From contig CAJMPR010000017.1 in assembly GCA_905215345.1 (NCBI GenBank), positions 1-64,000 on the forward strand: 64,000 nt of DNA, read 5' to 3'. The notes below the pieces were generated by a model. The model was not told the DNA's origin. It worked only from the letters and a program-made list of their open reading frames with translations, and searched no databases. The position numbers and the translations under genes were made by a program. Position 1 is the first letter of the stretch, and every line of letters begins with the position of its first letter. The DNA comes from an uncultured bacterium. GTDB taxonomy: Bacteria; Bacteroidota; Bacteroidia; Bacteroidales; Bacteroidaceae. Shown here piece by piece: positions 52,702 to 61,074 of the stretch.

Positions 52702-53331
52702 ATGAAAACATTGAAATATATATCTTTGAGGGTACTGGCTATCGCCGCCCTTACTCTTGTCTTCGCCATGCCGGCAAAGGCACAAATGACCGATAACGGT
52801 TATGCCAACATCGATTGGCAATATAACTTCCCTTTAAGCAACAACTTTGCAGATAAAAGTAGTGGCTGGGGTATGAACTTTGAAGGTGGTTACTTCCTGA
52901 CGCCAAACTTCGCATTAGGTGGATTCTTGGCTTATCATAGCAACCATGAATATTTTGGCCGTCAAACACTTCCCGTAGGTGAAGGTGGTAGCTTAACTAC
53001 CGACCAGCAACATACTGTATTCCAGTTGCCTTTCGGTTTGGCATCCCGTTACCAATGGAATCGTGGCGGTACATTCCAACCCTATTTAGGAGTAAAACTC
53101 GGTACGCAATATGCACAGTTAAAATCTGATTTTAATGCTTTTGCTGCTCATACAAATACGTGGGGCTTCTATGTATCACCTGAAATCGGTTTAAATATTT
53201 ACCCGTGGGCTTATGGTCCGGGCTTGCATTTCGCAGCTTATTACAGCTACGGAACAAACAAAGGTGATCTCTTAACTTACAGCGTAGACGGTTTGAGTAA
53301 CTTTGGCCTGCGTGTGGGTATCGCATTCTAA
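52702..53331 (+). CDS. outer-membrane beta-barrel protein
   Basis: A 209-residue small barrel of the OmpA/OmpW-like type. The signal peptide ends AKA-Q (about residue 27). About eight amphipathic strands follow, with the aromatic girdle typical of outer-membrane proteins, and the C-terminus is FGLRVGIAF. No periplasmic peptidoglycan-binding domain. Likely cotranscribed with the DUF4136-like lipoprotein. Role unknown. Confidence 0.85.
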   Translation: MKTLKYISLRVLAIAALTLVFAMPAKAQMTDNGYANIDWQYNFPLSNNFADKSSGWGMNFEGGYFLTPNFALGGFLAYHSNHEYFGRQTLPVGEGGSLTTDQQHTVFQLPFGLASRYQWNRGGTFQPYLGVKLGTQYAQLKSDFNAFAAHTNTWGFYVSPEIGLNIYPWAYGPGLHFAAYYSYGTNKGDLLTYSVDGLSNFGLRVGIAF

Positions 53332-53388
53332 CAAAACACACCTAAAGTTTAACAGAGATAATTTAATTGTTTCAAGACACAAAAGGAG

Positions 53389-53425
53389 AGAGCCGGTTCT
53401 GCAATGACAGAATCGGCTCTTTTTA
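53389..53425 (+). terminator. rho-independent terminator after the barrel gene
   Basis: AGAGCCGGTTCTG (53389-53401) pairs with 53408-53420 (one G-T pair) around a 6-base loop, followed by TTTTTAGTTT. Confidence 0.85.
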
Positions 53426-53479
53426 GTTTAGACTTGAAAGGTTATGAGATTTTTAATTGAACGGTTATGAATTCCCCCT

Positions 53480-56400
53480 TTACTTCGAAACACCATTGAT
53501 AAGGCTCTGATACATCACTTCCTGTATCCGTTCACGAATATCCAGTTTCTGCAATTTCGTATTCCATACATCCGGATAAATCCGATTGCTGAGGAATACA
53601 TAAACCAAACCATTATCCGGGTCTACCCATGCACAAGTTCCTGTAAAACCGGTATGACCGTATACAGAAGCCGGAGCAGAAGGGGCACAAGGACTGTTCT
53701 TAGGATTTTGCGCATCCGGTTTATCGAAGCCCAATCCGCGGCGGCTCATCTTGGAAACCGTAGTAGTAAAAAGTTTACAGGTTTCCTTGCTCAAATAACG
53801 CTTCCCATCCAATTCTCCATCGTTCAGCAACATCTGATATACACGCGCCACTTCTTCAGCCGTAGAGAACAATCCCGCATTACCGGAGATTCCACCTTGG
53901 AAAGCGGCAGATTCATCGTGTACAAATCCCTGCAAAACCGTCTTTCGTAAGAACGGGTCGATGGAAGAAGGCACGATTTCAGCCTTTGGCAAAGAGCGCA
54001 AAGGTAAATAGCCGGTTCGTTTCAGCCCCATCGGAGTATAAAATTCCTGGGCGAGATACTTATCCATCGACATTCCCGTACGAGCCTCAACCAATTGCTG
54101 CAACAAGATAAAACCTACGCAGCTATAACGATACCGCTTGTCCTTTAAAGGAGTATCGGCAATCTTTTGGAGGTATTCTTTCTTAAAGGACTTATTTAAC
54201 CAAAGACTGTCACTCACCTGCAAAGTACATTCCGCCGTACGCACCTTTGAAGTCAGGCCGGTACGAAAACGGAACTTCGGGTTAGCCCATGTCTGCTGCC
54301 CGATGCGCATTGGATGCTCCTTATCGGGTTTTCCTTTAAATAATGTACCACGGTAACTATTCTTGTCGATAGCGTCCTGATAAAACAGCAGAGTAGAAGG
54401 AAGCCCCGACTGATGGAATAACAACTCGCTCACCGTTATATTACGTTTATCCGTATCTTGCAAGAAAGGAAGATAATCTGATACACGGTCAGTCAAGTTC
54501 AGGCGTCCTTTATCGTAGAGTTTCATCACAGCCAGCAGAGTGGCGGTGGTCTTCGTCAGAGAAGCAATATCATAAACATCCGTCGGTTCTACGGGAGTAG
54601 CCTGTTTGTCCGCAGCAGCTTTCCATGTATGCGAACCGAATGCCTTGTTATACATTTCCCTGCCATCTTTCAGGACTACAACCTGGCAACCCGGGTAAGC
54701 TCCTTCGCGGATACCTTCTTGAACAATCGTGTCAATCCGTGCCAAAATGCGGGAACTCATTCCATGCTCGTCGGGAACAAAACGCGGTTCTGTCTGCGGA
54801 CCGAGAGTCAGCCCTTCCCCAATCGTAAACAGGCCGCCGATACTGGCCGAAAGCCTACCATCCGCCGTAGCATCCGCATAAAGTATCCGGGCTACCTGCC
54901 GCTGTACTTCATCGTCGGAAGAATGAGCCAGGATTACCGCTTCGGAAGCCGAAACACCCCGATGTATCTGCAATATCTGTTTACCGGGGATAAAGAACAA
55001 ATAGATAACCGGAACATCGGGTGCAAACTCCGCGAAGAAAGATTGGTAAGGAGCAAGACGATGCTCGGTTACACATACCAGAATACGTTTATAATGCGAT
55101 AATTTCTCTTTCAACGCTTTGCGTTCAGTCTCCGGCAGTTCCTTTCCCAACTGAAATTCAACCGGATGTGTATATTCGGAAAGCTGTTTGATAAAAGGTT
55201 GTATCTCCGTCACCGGGCCTACATTCAAGACTGCCACATCTTTCACGGCCGGGTCCAGCGGCAATACCTCCGTTGCATTCCCCAATACGGTAATGGCCGC
55301 CATATTCAAACGGCGAATCAAGTCACGGGTATGGGCAGTATTAATGCGGGTTCCCAAACCGGAAAGCCGTATCATCGGTTTCTTGTTCAACCCGAGGGCG
55401 TACTTATACGTCAACACCTTTCGGCATTTCTCTTCAATGGTCTGTTCAGCCAGTTCACCGCGTTTCACCGCATCTATTACCGCTTCCACCTCTTCCTTGA
55501 TACGGCGGGGAACGAGCAATAAGTCATTGCCCGCTTTCAGAGCTTTCAGACAGAGCGATTCATTCTCCGATACTCCTTTCATGGCCAGAGCATCGGTAAA
55601 GATAAGCCCCTGAAACTTCAACTCACGCATCAGCAAGTCATATACGACATTACGGGAAAGCGAAGAAGGCAGTCCGCTTCTTTCTTCAAAAATGGGAACT
55701 TCCAGATGTCCCACCATAATACCGCTCACCCCCGCCTGAATCGCTTTCCTGAACGGATACAACTCCACACTGTCTAGACGTTCCCTGGTAAAAGGAAGAG
55801 TGGGAAGCGCATGATGCGAATCCACGTCCGTATCCCCATGTCCGGGAAAATGCTTGGAGACTGAAAGTACTCCACCCTCTTCCAGTCCGGTGGCATAAGC
55901 AATCACTTTATTCGCCACATTCACCGGACTTTCTCCAAACGAGCGGGTATTGATAACGGGATTGTGCGGGTTGATATTCACGTCCGCTACGGGAGCAAAG
56001 TTCACTTGCACCCCCAGTTCACGACATTGGCGCGCCATTTCGCAACCGTATTCATAAAGCAGGCTATCGTTCCTGATACAGCCCAACACCATATTTTTAG
56101 GAAAGACCGGTGTACCCCGCAAGCGCATGGACAATCCCCATTCACCGTCAAAAGTAATCAGCAACGGAATGTCCGCCATACGCTGGGCTTCATTCGTCAG
56201 CATTGCCTGGTTCTGCAACGAGCCGCCGGAGAAGAGCAAACCGCCAACCTTATAATCCTCGACGACTTTCCGCAACAACTCCTTATTACGTTTATCGGGA
56301 TGCGGGGCTATCGTATAAATAAAAAGCTGTCCTACACGTTCTTTCAAACTCAATTTCTCCATTACAGAATCCACCCACTGCCGACACCGCGCATCTTCTT

Positions 56401-56530
56401 CGACGGTTCTAAACAACAATGGTTCTACAGGCTCTATGGGGGTGGGCGGTACAGGACGATGTTTCGCATCGGATGCAAAACGTCCGCAACACCCTACTAT
56501 AATCAGAACAAATAGCAACAGTCTTTTCAT
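53480..56530 (-). CDS. NagZ-like GH3 fused to beta-lactamase-fold serine hydrolase
   Basis: A 1016-residue secreted protein; IIVGC near the start could be a lipobox. The GH3 domain (about 40-400) has the NagZ hallmark KHFPGHGDTDVDSHH (226-240) and FTDALAMKGV. A GH3 second domain follows (about 420-580). The C-terminal domain (about 605-1010) is a class-C beta-lactamase/esterase fold with SxxK in IASLTKTT, YSC where YxN is usual (RYSCVGF) and HTG in GHTGFTGT. It may trim peptidoglycan GlcNAc and cleave an attached amide or ester. It starts three bases after the metallophosphatase gene. Confidence 0.92.
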   Translation of the reverse strand: MKRLLLFVLIIVGCCGRFASDAKHRPVPPTPIEPVEPLLFRTVEEDARCRQWVDSVMEKLSLKERVGQLFIYTIAPHPDKRNKELLRKVVEDYKVGGLLFSGGSLQNQAMLTNEAQRMADIPLLITFDGEWGLSMRLRGTPVFPKNMVLGCIRNDSLLYEYGCEMARQCRELGVQVNFAPVADVNINPHNPVINTRSFGESPVNVANKVIAYATGLEEGGVLSVSKHFPGHGDTDVDSHHALPTLPFTRERLDSVELYPFRKAIQAGVSGIMVGHLEVPIFEERSGLPSSLSRNVVYDLLMRELKFQGLIFTDALAMKGVSENESLCLKALKAGNDLLLVPRRIKEEVEAVIDAVKRGELAEQTIEEKCRKVLTYKYALGLNKKPMIRLSGLGTRINTAHTRDLIRRLNMAAITVLGNATEVLPLDPAVKDVAVLNVGPVTEIQPFIKQLSEYTHPVEFQLGKELPETERKALKEKLSHYKRILVCVTEHRLAPYQSFFAEFAPDVPVIYLFFIPGKQILQIHRGVSASEAVILAHSSDDEVQRQVARILYADATADGRLSASIGGLFTIGEGLTLGPQTEPRFVPDEHGMSSRILARIDTIVQEGIREGAYPGCQVVVLKDGREMYNKAFGSHTWKAAADKQATPVEPTDVYDIASLTKTTATLLAVMKLYDKGRLNLTDRVSDYLPFLQDTDKRNITVSELLFHQSGLPSTLLFYQDAIDKNSYRGTLFKGKPDKEHPMRIGQQTWANPKFRFRTGLTSKVRTAECTLQVSDSLWLNKSFKKEYLQKIADTPLKDKRYRYSCVGFILLQQLVEARTGMSMDKYLAQEFYTPMGLKRTGYLPLRSLPKAEIVPSSIDPFLRKTVLQGFVHDESAAFQGGISGNAGLFSTAEEVARVYQMLLNDGELDGKRYLSKETCKLFTTTVSKMSRRGLGFDKPDAQNPKNSPCAPSAPASVYGHTGFTGTCAWVDPDNGLVYVFLSNRIYPDVWNTKLQKLDIRERIQEVMYQSLINGVSK

Positions 56531-56533
56531 CTA

Positions 56534-57379
56534 CTACTCCTCAGTCAACGTCAAATCCAACTCTCCTACATAAATTCCACTTTTACCGGTATGAAGCAAC
56601 GGAACACTCTTTCCCGCCGCATTCAAATAGACAACCGGTTTATCCATAAACGTGTGGGAATGCCCACCCAGAATAATATCAATGCCCTTTGTTTCGGCAA
56701 CCAGCTTTTCATCACAAGCTCCGCTCCTACTACGGAAACCAAGATGAGAAAGACAGATAACGACATCACAGTTTTCCTTATTATTTAATAAGTCGGCCAT
56801 TTCCTGTGCCACCGCAATGGGGTCGTTATAGACAATGCCCTCGCACTTATCGGCTTGAACCAGTCCTTCCATCTTCGGGGCCAATCCGAACACTCCTATT
56901 TTTATCCCGTCGCGTTTCATCACGATATACGGCTTTACAAGACCTTCGAGTACGGTTCCGGTTACGTCATAATTGGAACAAACCACCGGAAAGTTCGCCA
57001 TACGGAACAAGCGTGCCATATTATCCAGACCGAAATCAAACTCATGGTTACCGATAGTCATGGCATCATAGCCCATGAGGTTCATCATCTTCACTTCCAC
57101 CTCACCCTCGAAAAGGTTATAGTATGGAGTTCCCTGCGAAATATCACCGCAATCGAAAAGCAACACATCCGGATGCTTGCTACGAAAGTCTTTCACAAAG
57201 GTGGCGCGGCGCACCGTTCCACCCATACCGGCATATTGGTCGGCAGCATGCTTGTCGATAGGTTCGATACGGCTATGCGTATCACTTGTTTGCAAAATGG
57301 TTATTTGTTTGGTTTGCTGTGCAGATGCCGCAAATATCAGGCAAAACGCCAACAAGCAATATATAGATATACGTTTCAT
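56534..57379 (-). CDS. periplasmic metallophosphatase, 5'-nucleotidase N-terminal half
   Basis: A 281-residue protein with a signal peptide (to SAQQ). Calcineurin-like metal motifs are ILQTSDTHSRIEP, LFDCGDISQGTPY, TIGNHEFDFG, VVICLSHLG and ILGGHSHTF. It corresponds to the catalytic half of UshA-type 5'-nucleotidases but lacks the C-terminal substrate domain, which is encoded separately by the gene 25 bp upstream. The two chains may form a working enzyme (inference). Confidence 0.93.
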   Translation of the reverse strand: MKRISIYCLLAFCLIFAASAQQTKQITILQTSDTHSRIEPIDKHAADQYAGMGGTVRRATFVKDFRSKHPDVLLFDCGDISQGTPYYNLFEGEVEVKMMNLMGYDAMTIGNHEFDFGLDNMARLFRMANFPVVCSNYDVTGTVLEGLVKPYIVMKRDGIKIGVFGLAPKMEGLVQADKCEGIVYNDPIAVAQEMADLLNNKENCDVVICLSHLGFRSRSGACDEKLVAETKGIDIILGGHSHTFMDKPVVYLNAAGKSVPLLHTGKSGIYVGELDLTLTEE

Positions 57380-57404
57380 CTATTCCCTGTTTTAAAGTTC
57401 AATC

Positions 57405-58175
57405 TTAGTTTTCTACAGTGACTCTTCCTTCCATACGGGAAGTAATCTTCTTTCCTTTTGCAGTCTGTTGTTTTACATATTGCATAAACAGGCCACGCAG
57501 TGTCGCACCGTCCGGGCAAACCCGTTTTTCAGCCTGACTCAAAGCAATCATACCGTCATTTCCATCTGCCAGATAGTCGATGGTGGCAACCGTATACAGC
57601 TTGTCGCTCTCAACCGGCTTACCTGCAACGGTAGCTTGCACCAGTTTGCCGTCTTTGGTAATCTGCATTTTCACGCCACTGATTCCTTCACCGCCACGGG
57701 CAGCGATATTCTCAAACAAGCCATGCAAATAAGCGCCTTTCAATGTCACTACACACAAAGAATTCTCAAACGGCAATATTTCATAGATATTACCGCAAGT
57801 AATAGGTCCTTCGGTCAATACATTACGTAAACCACCCATGTTGACAAGTCCCATATCCGCCGGTTTACCTATCACTTCTACAGCAGCATCTCGCAGAACA
57901 TCTGCCACCAAGTTGGAAAGAAGGCTTTCGGGAGCGCCTTTGTCCATTGACATTTCCGCGGTTCCCACCACCTGGTACATCATGCTGTCTATCTTTGCCT
58001 TATAGGGTGCAAGCAGAGCTACCGCTTCGGCATCGGGATTTACATCATAAGTGGAATCTATGGGCTGCATACGTCCTTCCACTTTTGTCACTTCATAAGA
58101 CGGACGACAGGATGTCAACAAAAACATCGTGCCTAACACCGCTCCTGAAATGAATTTCAGAGTTCTCTTTTCCAT
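57405..58175 (-). CDS. 5'-nucleotidase C-terminal domain lipoprotein
   Basis: A 256-residue lipoprotein (LLTSC-R). The domain from about 65 to 240 matches the 5'-nucleotidase C-terminal substrate-binding domain: ESLLSNLVADVLR, DMGLVNMGGLRN, ITCGNIYEILPFEN, YTVATIDYLADGNDGM. No metallophosphatase motifs are present. It is first in a three-gene unit with the metallophosphatase and the GH3/serine-hydrolase, so the usual domain order is inverted between genes. Confidence 0.92.
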   Translation of the reverse strand: MEKRTLKFISGAVLGTMFLLTSCRPSYEVTKVEGRMQPIDSTYDVNPDAEAVALLAPYKAKIDSMMYQVVGTAEMSMDKGAPESLLSNLVADVLRDAAVEVIGKPADMGLVNMGGLRNVLTEGPITCGNIYEILPFENSLCVVTLKGAYLHGLFENIAARGGEGISGVKMQITKDGKLVQATVAGKPVESDKLYTVATIDYLADGNDGMIALSQAEKRVCPDGATLRGLFMQYVKQQTAKGKKITSRMEGRVTVEN

Positions 58176-58196
58176 GCTTTTTATTTTAAATTGCTA

Positions 58197-58228
58197 CAAA
58201 TATACTTTTCTTTTGCTTGAATCCCAAA
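58197..58228 (-). promoter_or_regulatory. promoter of the split nucleotidase operon
   Basis: The reverse strand has TATATTTG (58197-58204) and TTTG (58225-58228) 20 bp apart, an exact Bacteroidetes consensus, about 20 bases before the ATG. Confidence 0.75.
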
Positions 58229-58275
58229 GAGGAAATCGTTTTTCTTTCGTACCCGGATAAAAGAAAAAACACGTA

Positions 58276-58310
58276 TATCTTTGTCAATCAAAAGAAAAAA
58301 ACTACCTTTG
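58276..58310 (+). promoter_or_regulatory. rplS promoter(s)
   Basis: TTTG at 58280-58283 and TACCTTTG at 58303-58310 are 19 bp apart, an exact consensus. TATCTTTG at 58276-58283 could be a second, overlapping upstream -7 box. The leader to the ATG at 58400 is about 80 bases. Confidence 0.8.
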
Positions 58311-58399
58311 CCCCGCTTTCGCGCAATCGCTGTCAGGACACCACGAGAGAAGCCTGGTATGTTGCGTTGTAACGATCAAACAATTTAATAAGTAAAACA

Positions 58400-58753
58400 A
58401 TGGATTTCATTAAAATTGCAGAAGAAGCATTTGCTACCGGCAAACAACACCCGAGCTTCAAGGCAGGTGACACTGTTACCGTAGCATATCGTATCATCGA
58501 GGGTAACAAAGAACGTGTACAGTTGTACCGTGGCGTTGTTATCAAAATTTCCGGTCATGGCGACAAGAAGCGTTTCACAGTACGCAAAATGTCCGGTACT
58601 ATTGGTGTAGAGCGTATTTTCCCGATTGAATCACCGGCTATCGACAACATCGAAGTGAACAAAGTGGGTAAAGTTCGTCGCGCTAAATTGTACTATCTGC
58701 GTGCTCTTACCGGTAAGAAAGCAAGAATTAAAGAAAAAAGAGTTAACGGTTAA
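58400..58753 (+). CDS. rplS: 50S ribosomal protein L19
   Basis: A 117-residue ribosomal protein. Signature segments are FKAGDTVTVAYRIIEGNKER, QLYRGVVIKISG, FTVRKMSGTIGVERIFPIES and KLYYLRALTGKKARIKEK. L19 sits at the 30S-50S interface. It is encoded alone here, without rpsP/rimM/trmD, with its own promoter and terminator. Confidence 0.98.
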   Translation: MDFIKIAEEAFATGKQHPSFKAGDTVTVAYRIIEGNKERVQLYRGVVIKISGHGDKKRFTVRKMSGTIGVERIFPIESPAIDNIEVNKVGKVRRAKLYYLRALTGKKARIKEKRVNG

Positions 58754-58774
58754 TCCAAACTCCTATTTCGAAAT

Positions 58775-58810
58775 AAAAAAGGGAAGCCGATTCGTTGGTT
58801 TCCCTTTTTT
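58775..58810 (+). terminator. rho-independent terminator of rplS
   Basis: AAAAAAGGGAAGCC (58775-58788) and GGTTTCCCTTTTTT (58796-58809) form an extended stem ending in a T-run. The A/T extension makes it usable on both strands. Confidence 0.85.
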
Positions 58811-58950
58811 ATTATCCCCTCCGATACTCTTATGGTATTCCATAAGCAAGAGCATCCCCGTGAGGGACAGGAAAAGATTTCTCATCAACCAAGCATAGGA
58901 AAAAAAACCGAAGCAGGCAACTATCGGCAGCCCACTGCGGCTCCCTGTTA

Positions 58951-59056
58951 TTCTCATCGTAGTGGAAAGATTTTCTCAACGTGGTGAGAATTTTTTCTCA
59001 AAGCGGTGAGAATATATTCTCAACATGGTGAGAAAGTTTTCTCACTATGATGAGAA
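58951..59056. repeat. five-unit 22-bp palindrome array, TTCTCA-N6-TGAGAA (array D)
   Basis: Eighteen-base palindromes TTCTCA-N6-TGAGAA begin at 58973, 58995, 59017 and 59039. A first, decayed unit with intact TTCTCA lies at 58951. The period is exactly 22 bp. The array lies between the rplS terminator and the terminator of the convergent ROK kinase gene. Confidence 0.9.
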
Positions 59057-59127
59057 AATAAAGAATGTCCGAACGCCTATATGAGCTACCTGTTTCATTC
59101 AATGCTACCCGACCCATAAACAAAAAA

Positions 59128-59159
59128 GAAGCGACATCAAAACTTGTTGATGCCGCTTC
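59128..59159 (-). terminator. terminator of the ROK kinase gene
   Basis: GAAGCG-CATCAA and TTGATG-CGCTTC arms (59128-59140, 59147-59159) with one mismatch. The reverse strand continues into TTTTTTG. Confidence 0.85.
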
Positions 59160-59188
59160 CATACCTTTATTAAATTCACTAACTGGTT

Positions 59189-60169
59189 TTATCTGATATC
59201 TCTCAATTCCCAGCCCAATGCGCTGGCACCTAAGACAGCAGCATCGGAATCCTTCAATTCGGATACCAGCAATTTGGTTTTACCTTTATAAATAGTCAGA
59301 ACATTGTCATCGATTGCTTTCTGAATAGGCTTCATAATATAATCGCCCGACTTAGCCAAACCACCAAACAGCACAATTGCTTCAGGACTGGAGAATGCGA
59401 TAAAATCCGCCAATGCCTCGCCCAGGATAGTGCCTGTAAAGTCAAATATGTCTTGCGCAAGTTTATCACCTTGTACGGCTGCATCATATACATCTTTTGA
59501 AGTGATATTCTCGGCAGGGATAGCACGCAGCAAACTCGGTTCGGTACGGGCAGTCAGGAACTCACGTGCCGTACGTGCCACACCGGTAGCAGAGCAATAC
59601 GTCTCCAAACAACCATGACGACCGCAACCGCAAAGACGACCGTTCTCACGACGGATAATAACGTGACCCAATTCACCGGCAAAACCGTCATGTCCGTATA
59701 CCATCTGTCCGTTAACCACAATACCGCTACCTACACCTGTACCCAGGGTAATCATGATAAAGTCTTTCATACCACGAGCAGCACCATAGGTCATTTCACC
59801 GATTCCGGCAGCATTAGCGTCATTGGTCAATGCAGTAGGGATACCCAAGCGTTCTTCAAACATGGCAGCCAAAGGAATTACTCCCTTCCATGGAAGGTTC
59901 GGAGCAAACTCAATGGTACCGCTATAATAGTTACCGTTAGGAGCACCGATACCGATGCCTTTTATCTTATCCACACCACCATGAGCGATAATCAACGGAA
60001 GAAGATTTTTACACACTTCGTTTACATAATCGTCCGCCTGTTCATAAGCTCCGGTCTTTATGGAACCGCTCGCAATAATAGTTCCGCGCGCGTCTACAAT
60101 GCCAAAGACAGTATTCGTACCGCCTATGTCAATACCCACTACATAGGGTTTTTCCATGTTTGAATTCAT
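59189..60169 (-). CDS. ROK-family glucokinase
   Basis: A 326-residue sugar kinase. The ATP loop GIDIGGTNTVFGIVD, the catalytic DANAAGIGE, the second phosphate loop TLGTGVGSGIVVNG and the ROK zinc motif CGCGRHGCLETYCS are all present, without an N-terminal DNA-binding domain, so it is an enzyme rather than a repressor. It likely phosphorylates glucose, for example that released by GH130 and GH3. Start ATG at 60169; ATG at 60157 is an alternative. Confidence 0.93.
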   Translation of the reverse strand: MNSNMEKPYVVGIDIGGTNTVFGIVDARGTIIASGSIKTGAYEQADDYVNEVCKNLLPLIIAHGGVDKIKGIGIGAPNGNYYSGTIEFAPNLPWKGVIPLAAMFEERLGIPTALTNDANAAGIGEMTYGAARGMKDFIMITLGTGVGSGIVVNGQMVYGHDGFAGELGHVIIRRENGRLCGCGRHGCLETYCSATGVARTAREFLTARTEPSLLRAIPAENITSKDVYDAAVQGDKLAQDIFDFTGTILGEALADFIAFSSPEAIVLFGGLAKSGDYIMKPIQKAIDDNVLTIYKGKTKLLVSELKDSDAAVLGASALGWELRDIR

Positions 60170-60275
60170 GATATTTACTTTTGTTTAAAGGGTTAGTTAA
60201 TAACATTAATGGTTACAAATTACACAAAGAAAAACGACACTGCAAAATCTTTTTTTAAAAAACTTTGCTCCATTT

Positions 60276-60304
60276 GCAACTTTTCGTAACATTGTTGCGT
60301 CTAA
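60276..60304 (+). promoter_or_regulatory. ECF-sigma-like promoter of the ABC exporter operon
   Basis: GCAACTT (60276-60282) and CGTCTAA (60298-60304), 15 bp apart, resemble ECF sigma -35 (AAC-type) and -10 (CGTC) elements. No TAnnTTTG box is seen in the 177-bp gap. The start would be near 60312, 35 bases before the GTG. Confidence 0.45.
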
Positions 60305-60346
60305 TAGTAAAAATTAATAAGAACAAAGCAATAAACAGGGAAAACC

Positions 60347-61063
60347 GTGATACAGCTAAAAGACATTAACAAGACTTACAACAACGGAGCGCCGTTACAT
60401 GTGCTGAAAGGCATCAACCTTGACATCCAAAAAGGAGAGTTTGTATCCATTATGGGTGCATCAGGTTCCGGGAAGTCTACTTTACTCAACATATTGGGTA
60501 TCTTGGATAATTATGACACCGGAGAGTATTATCTCAACGGGACGCTCATCAAAAACCTGAGCGAAACCAAAGCCGCCGAGTATCGTAACCGCATGATTGG
60601 CTTCATATTCCAGTCATTCAACCTGATTTCCTTTAAAAATGCAGTGGAGAACGTGGCTCTCCCCCTCTTTTACCAGGGAGTAAGCCGCCGCAAACGCAAT
60701 GCAATGGCGTTGGAATATCTTGACCGCTTGGGACTGAAAGATTGGGCTCATCACATGCCTAACGAAATGTCCGGCGGACAAAAGCAGCGTGTAGCCATTG
60801 CACGCGCCCTTATCACCAAACCACAGATAATCCTTGCCGATGAACCGACGGGAGCACTGGATAGTAAAACATCCGTAGAAGTAATGCAGATATTAAAAGA
60901 CCTGCACGCTACGGGTATGACGATTGTGGTGGTTACCCACGAAAGCGGTGTTGCCAATCAGACTGACAAGATTATCCATATCAAGGATGGTATCATCGAA
61001 AGTATCGAGGAAAACCTGAGCCACGATGCTTCTCCGTTTGGAAAAGACGGATTTATGAAATAA
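60347..61063 (+). CDS. ABC transporter ATP-binding protein, MacB/LolD type
   Basis: A 238-residue ATPase starting with GTG at 60347 (IQLKDINKTYNNG). Walker A GASGSGKST, Q-loop FIFQSFNLI, signature MSGGQKQRVAIARAL, Walker B ILADEPTGALD and H-loop VVVTHE are complete. It energises the two downstream permeases, with a MacA-like adaptor as the fourth gene. Together they form a type VII (MacAB-like) mechanotransmission exporter; the substrate is unknown. Confidence 0.95.
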   Translation: MIQLKDINKTYNNGAPLHVLKGINLDIQKGEFVSIMGASGSGKSTLLNILGILDNYDTGEYYLNGTLIKNLSETKAAEYRNRMIGFIFQSFNLISFKNAVENVALPLFYQGVSRRKRNAMALEYLDRLGLKDWAHHMPNEMSGGQKQRVAIARALITKPQIILADEPTGALDSKTSVEVMQILKDLHATGMTIVVVTHESGVANQTDKIIHIKDGIIESIEENLSHDASPFGKDGFMK

Positions 61064-61074
61064 AAGAAACGAAT

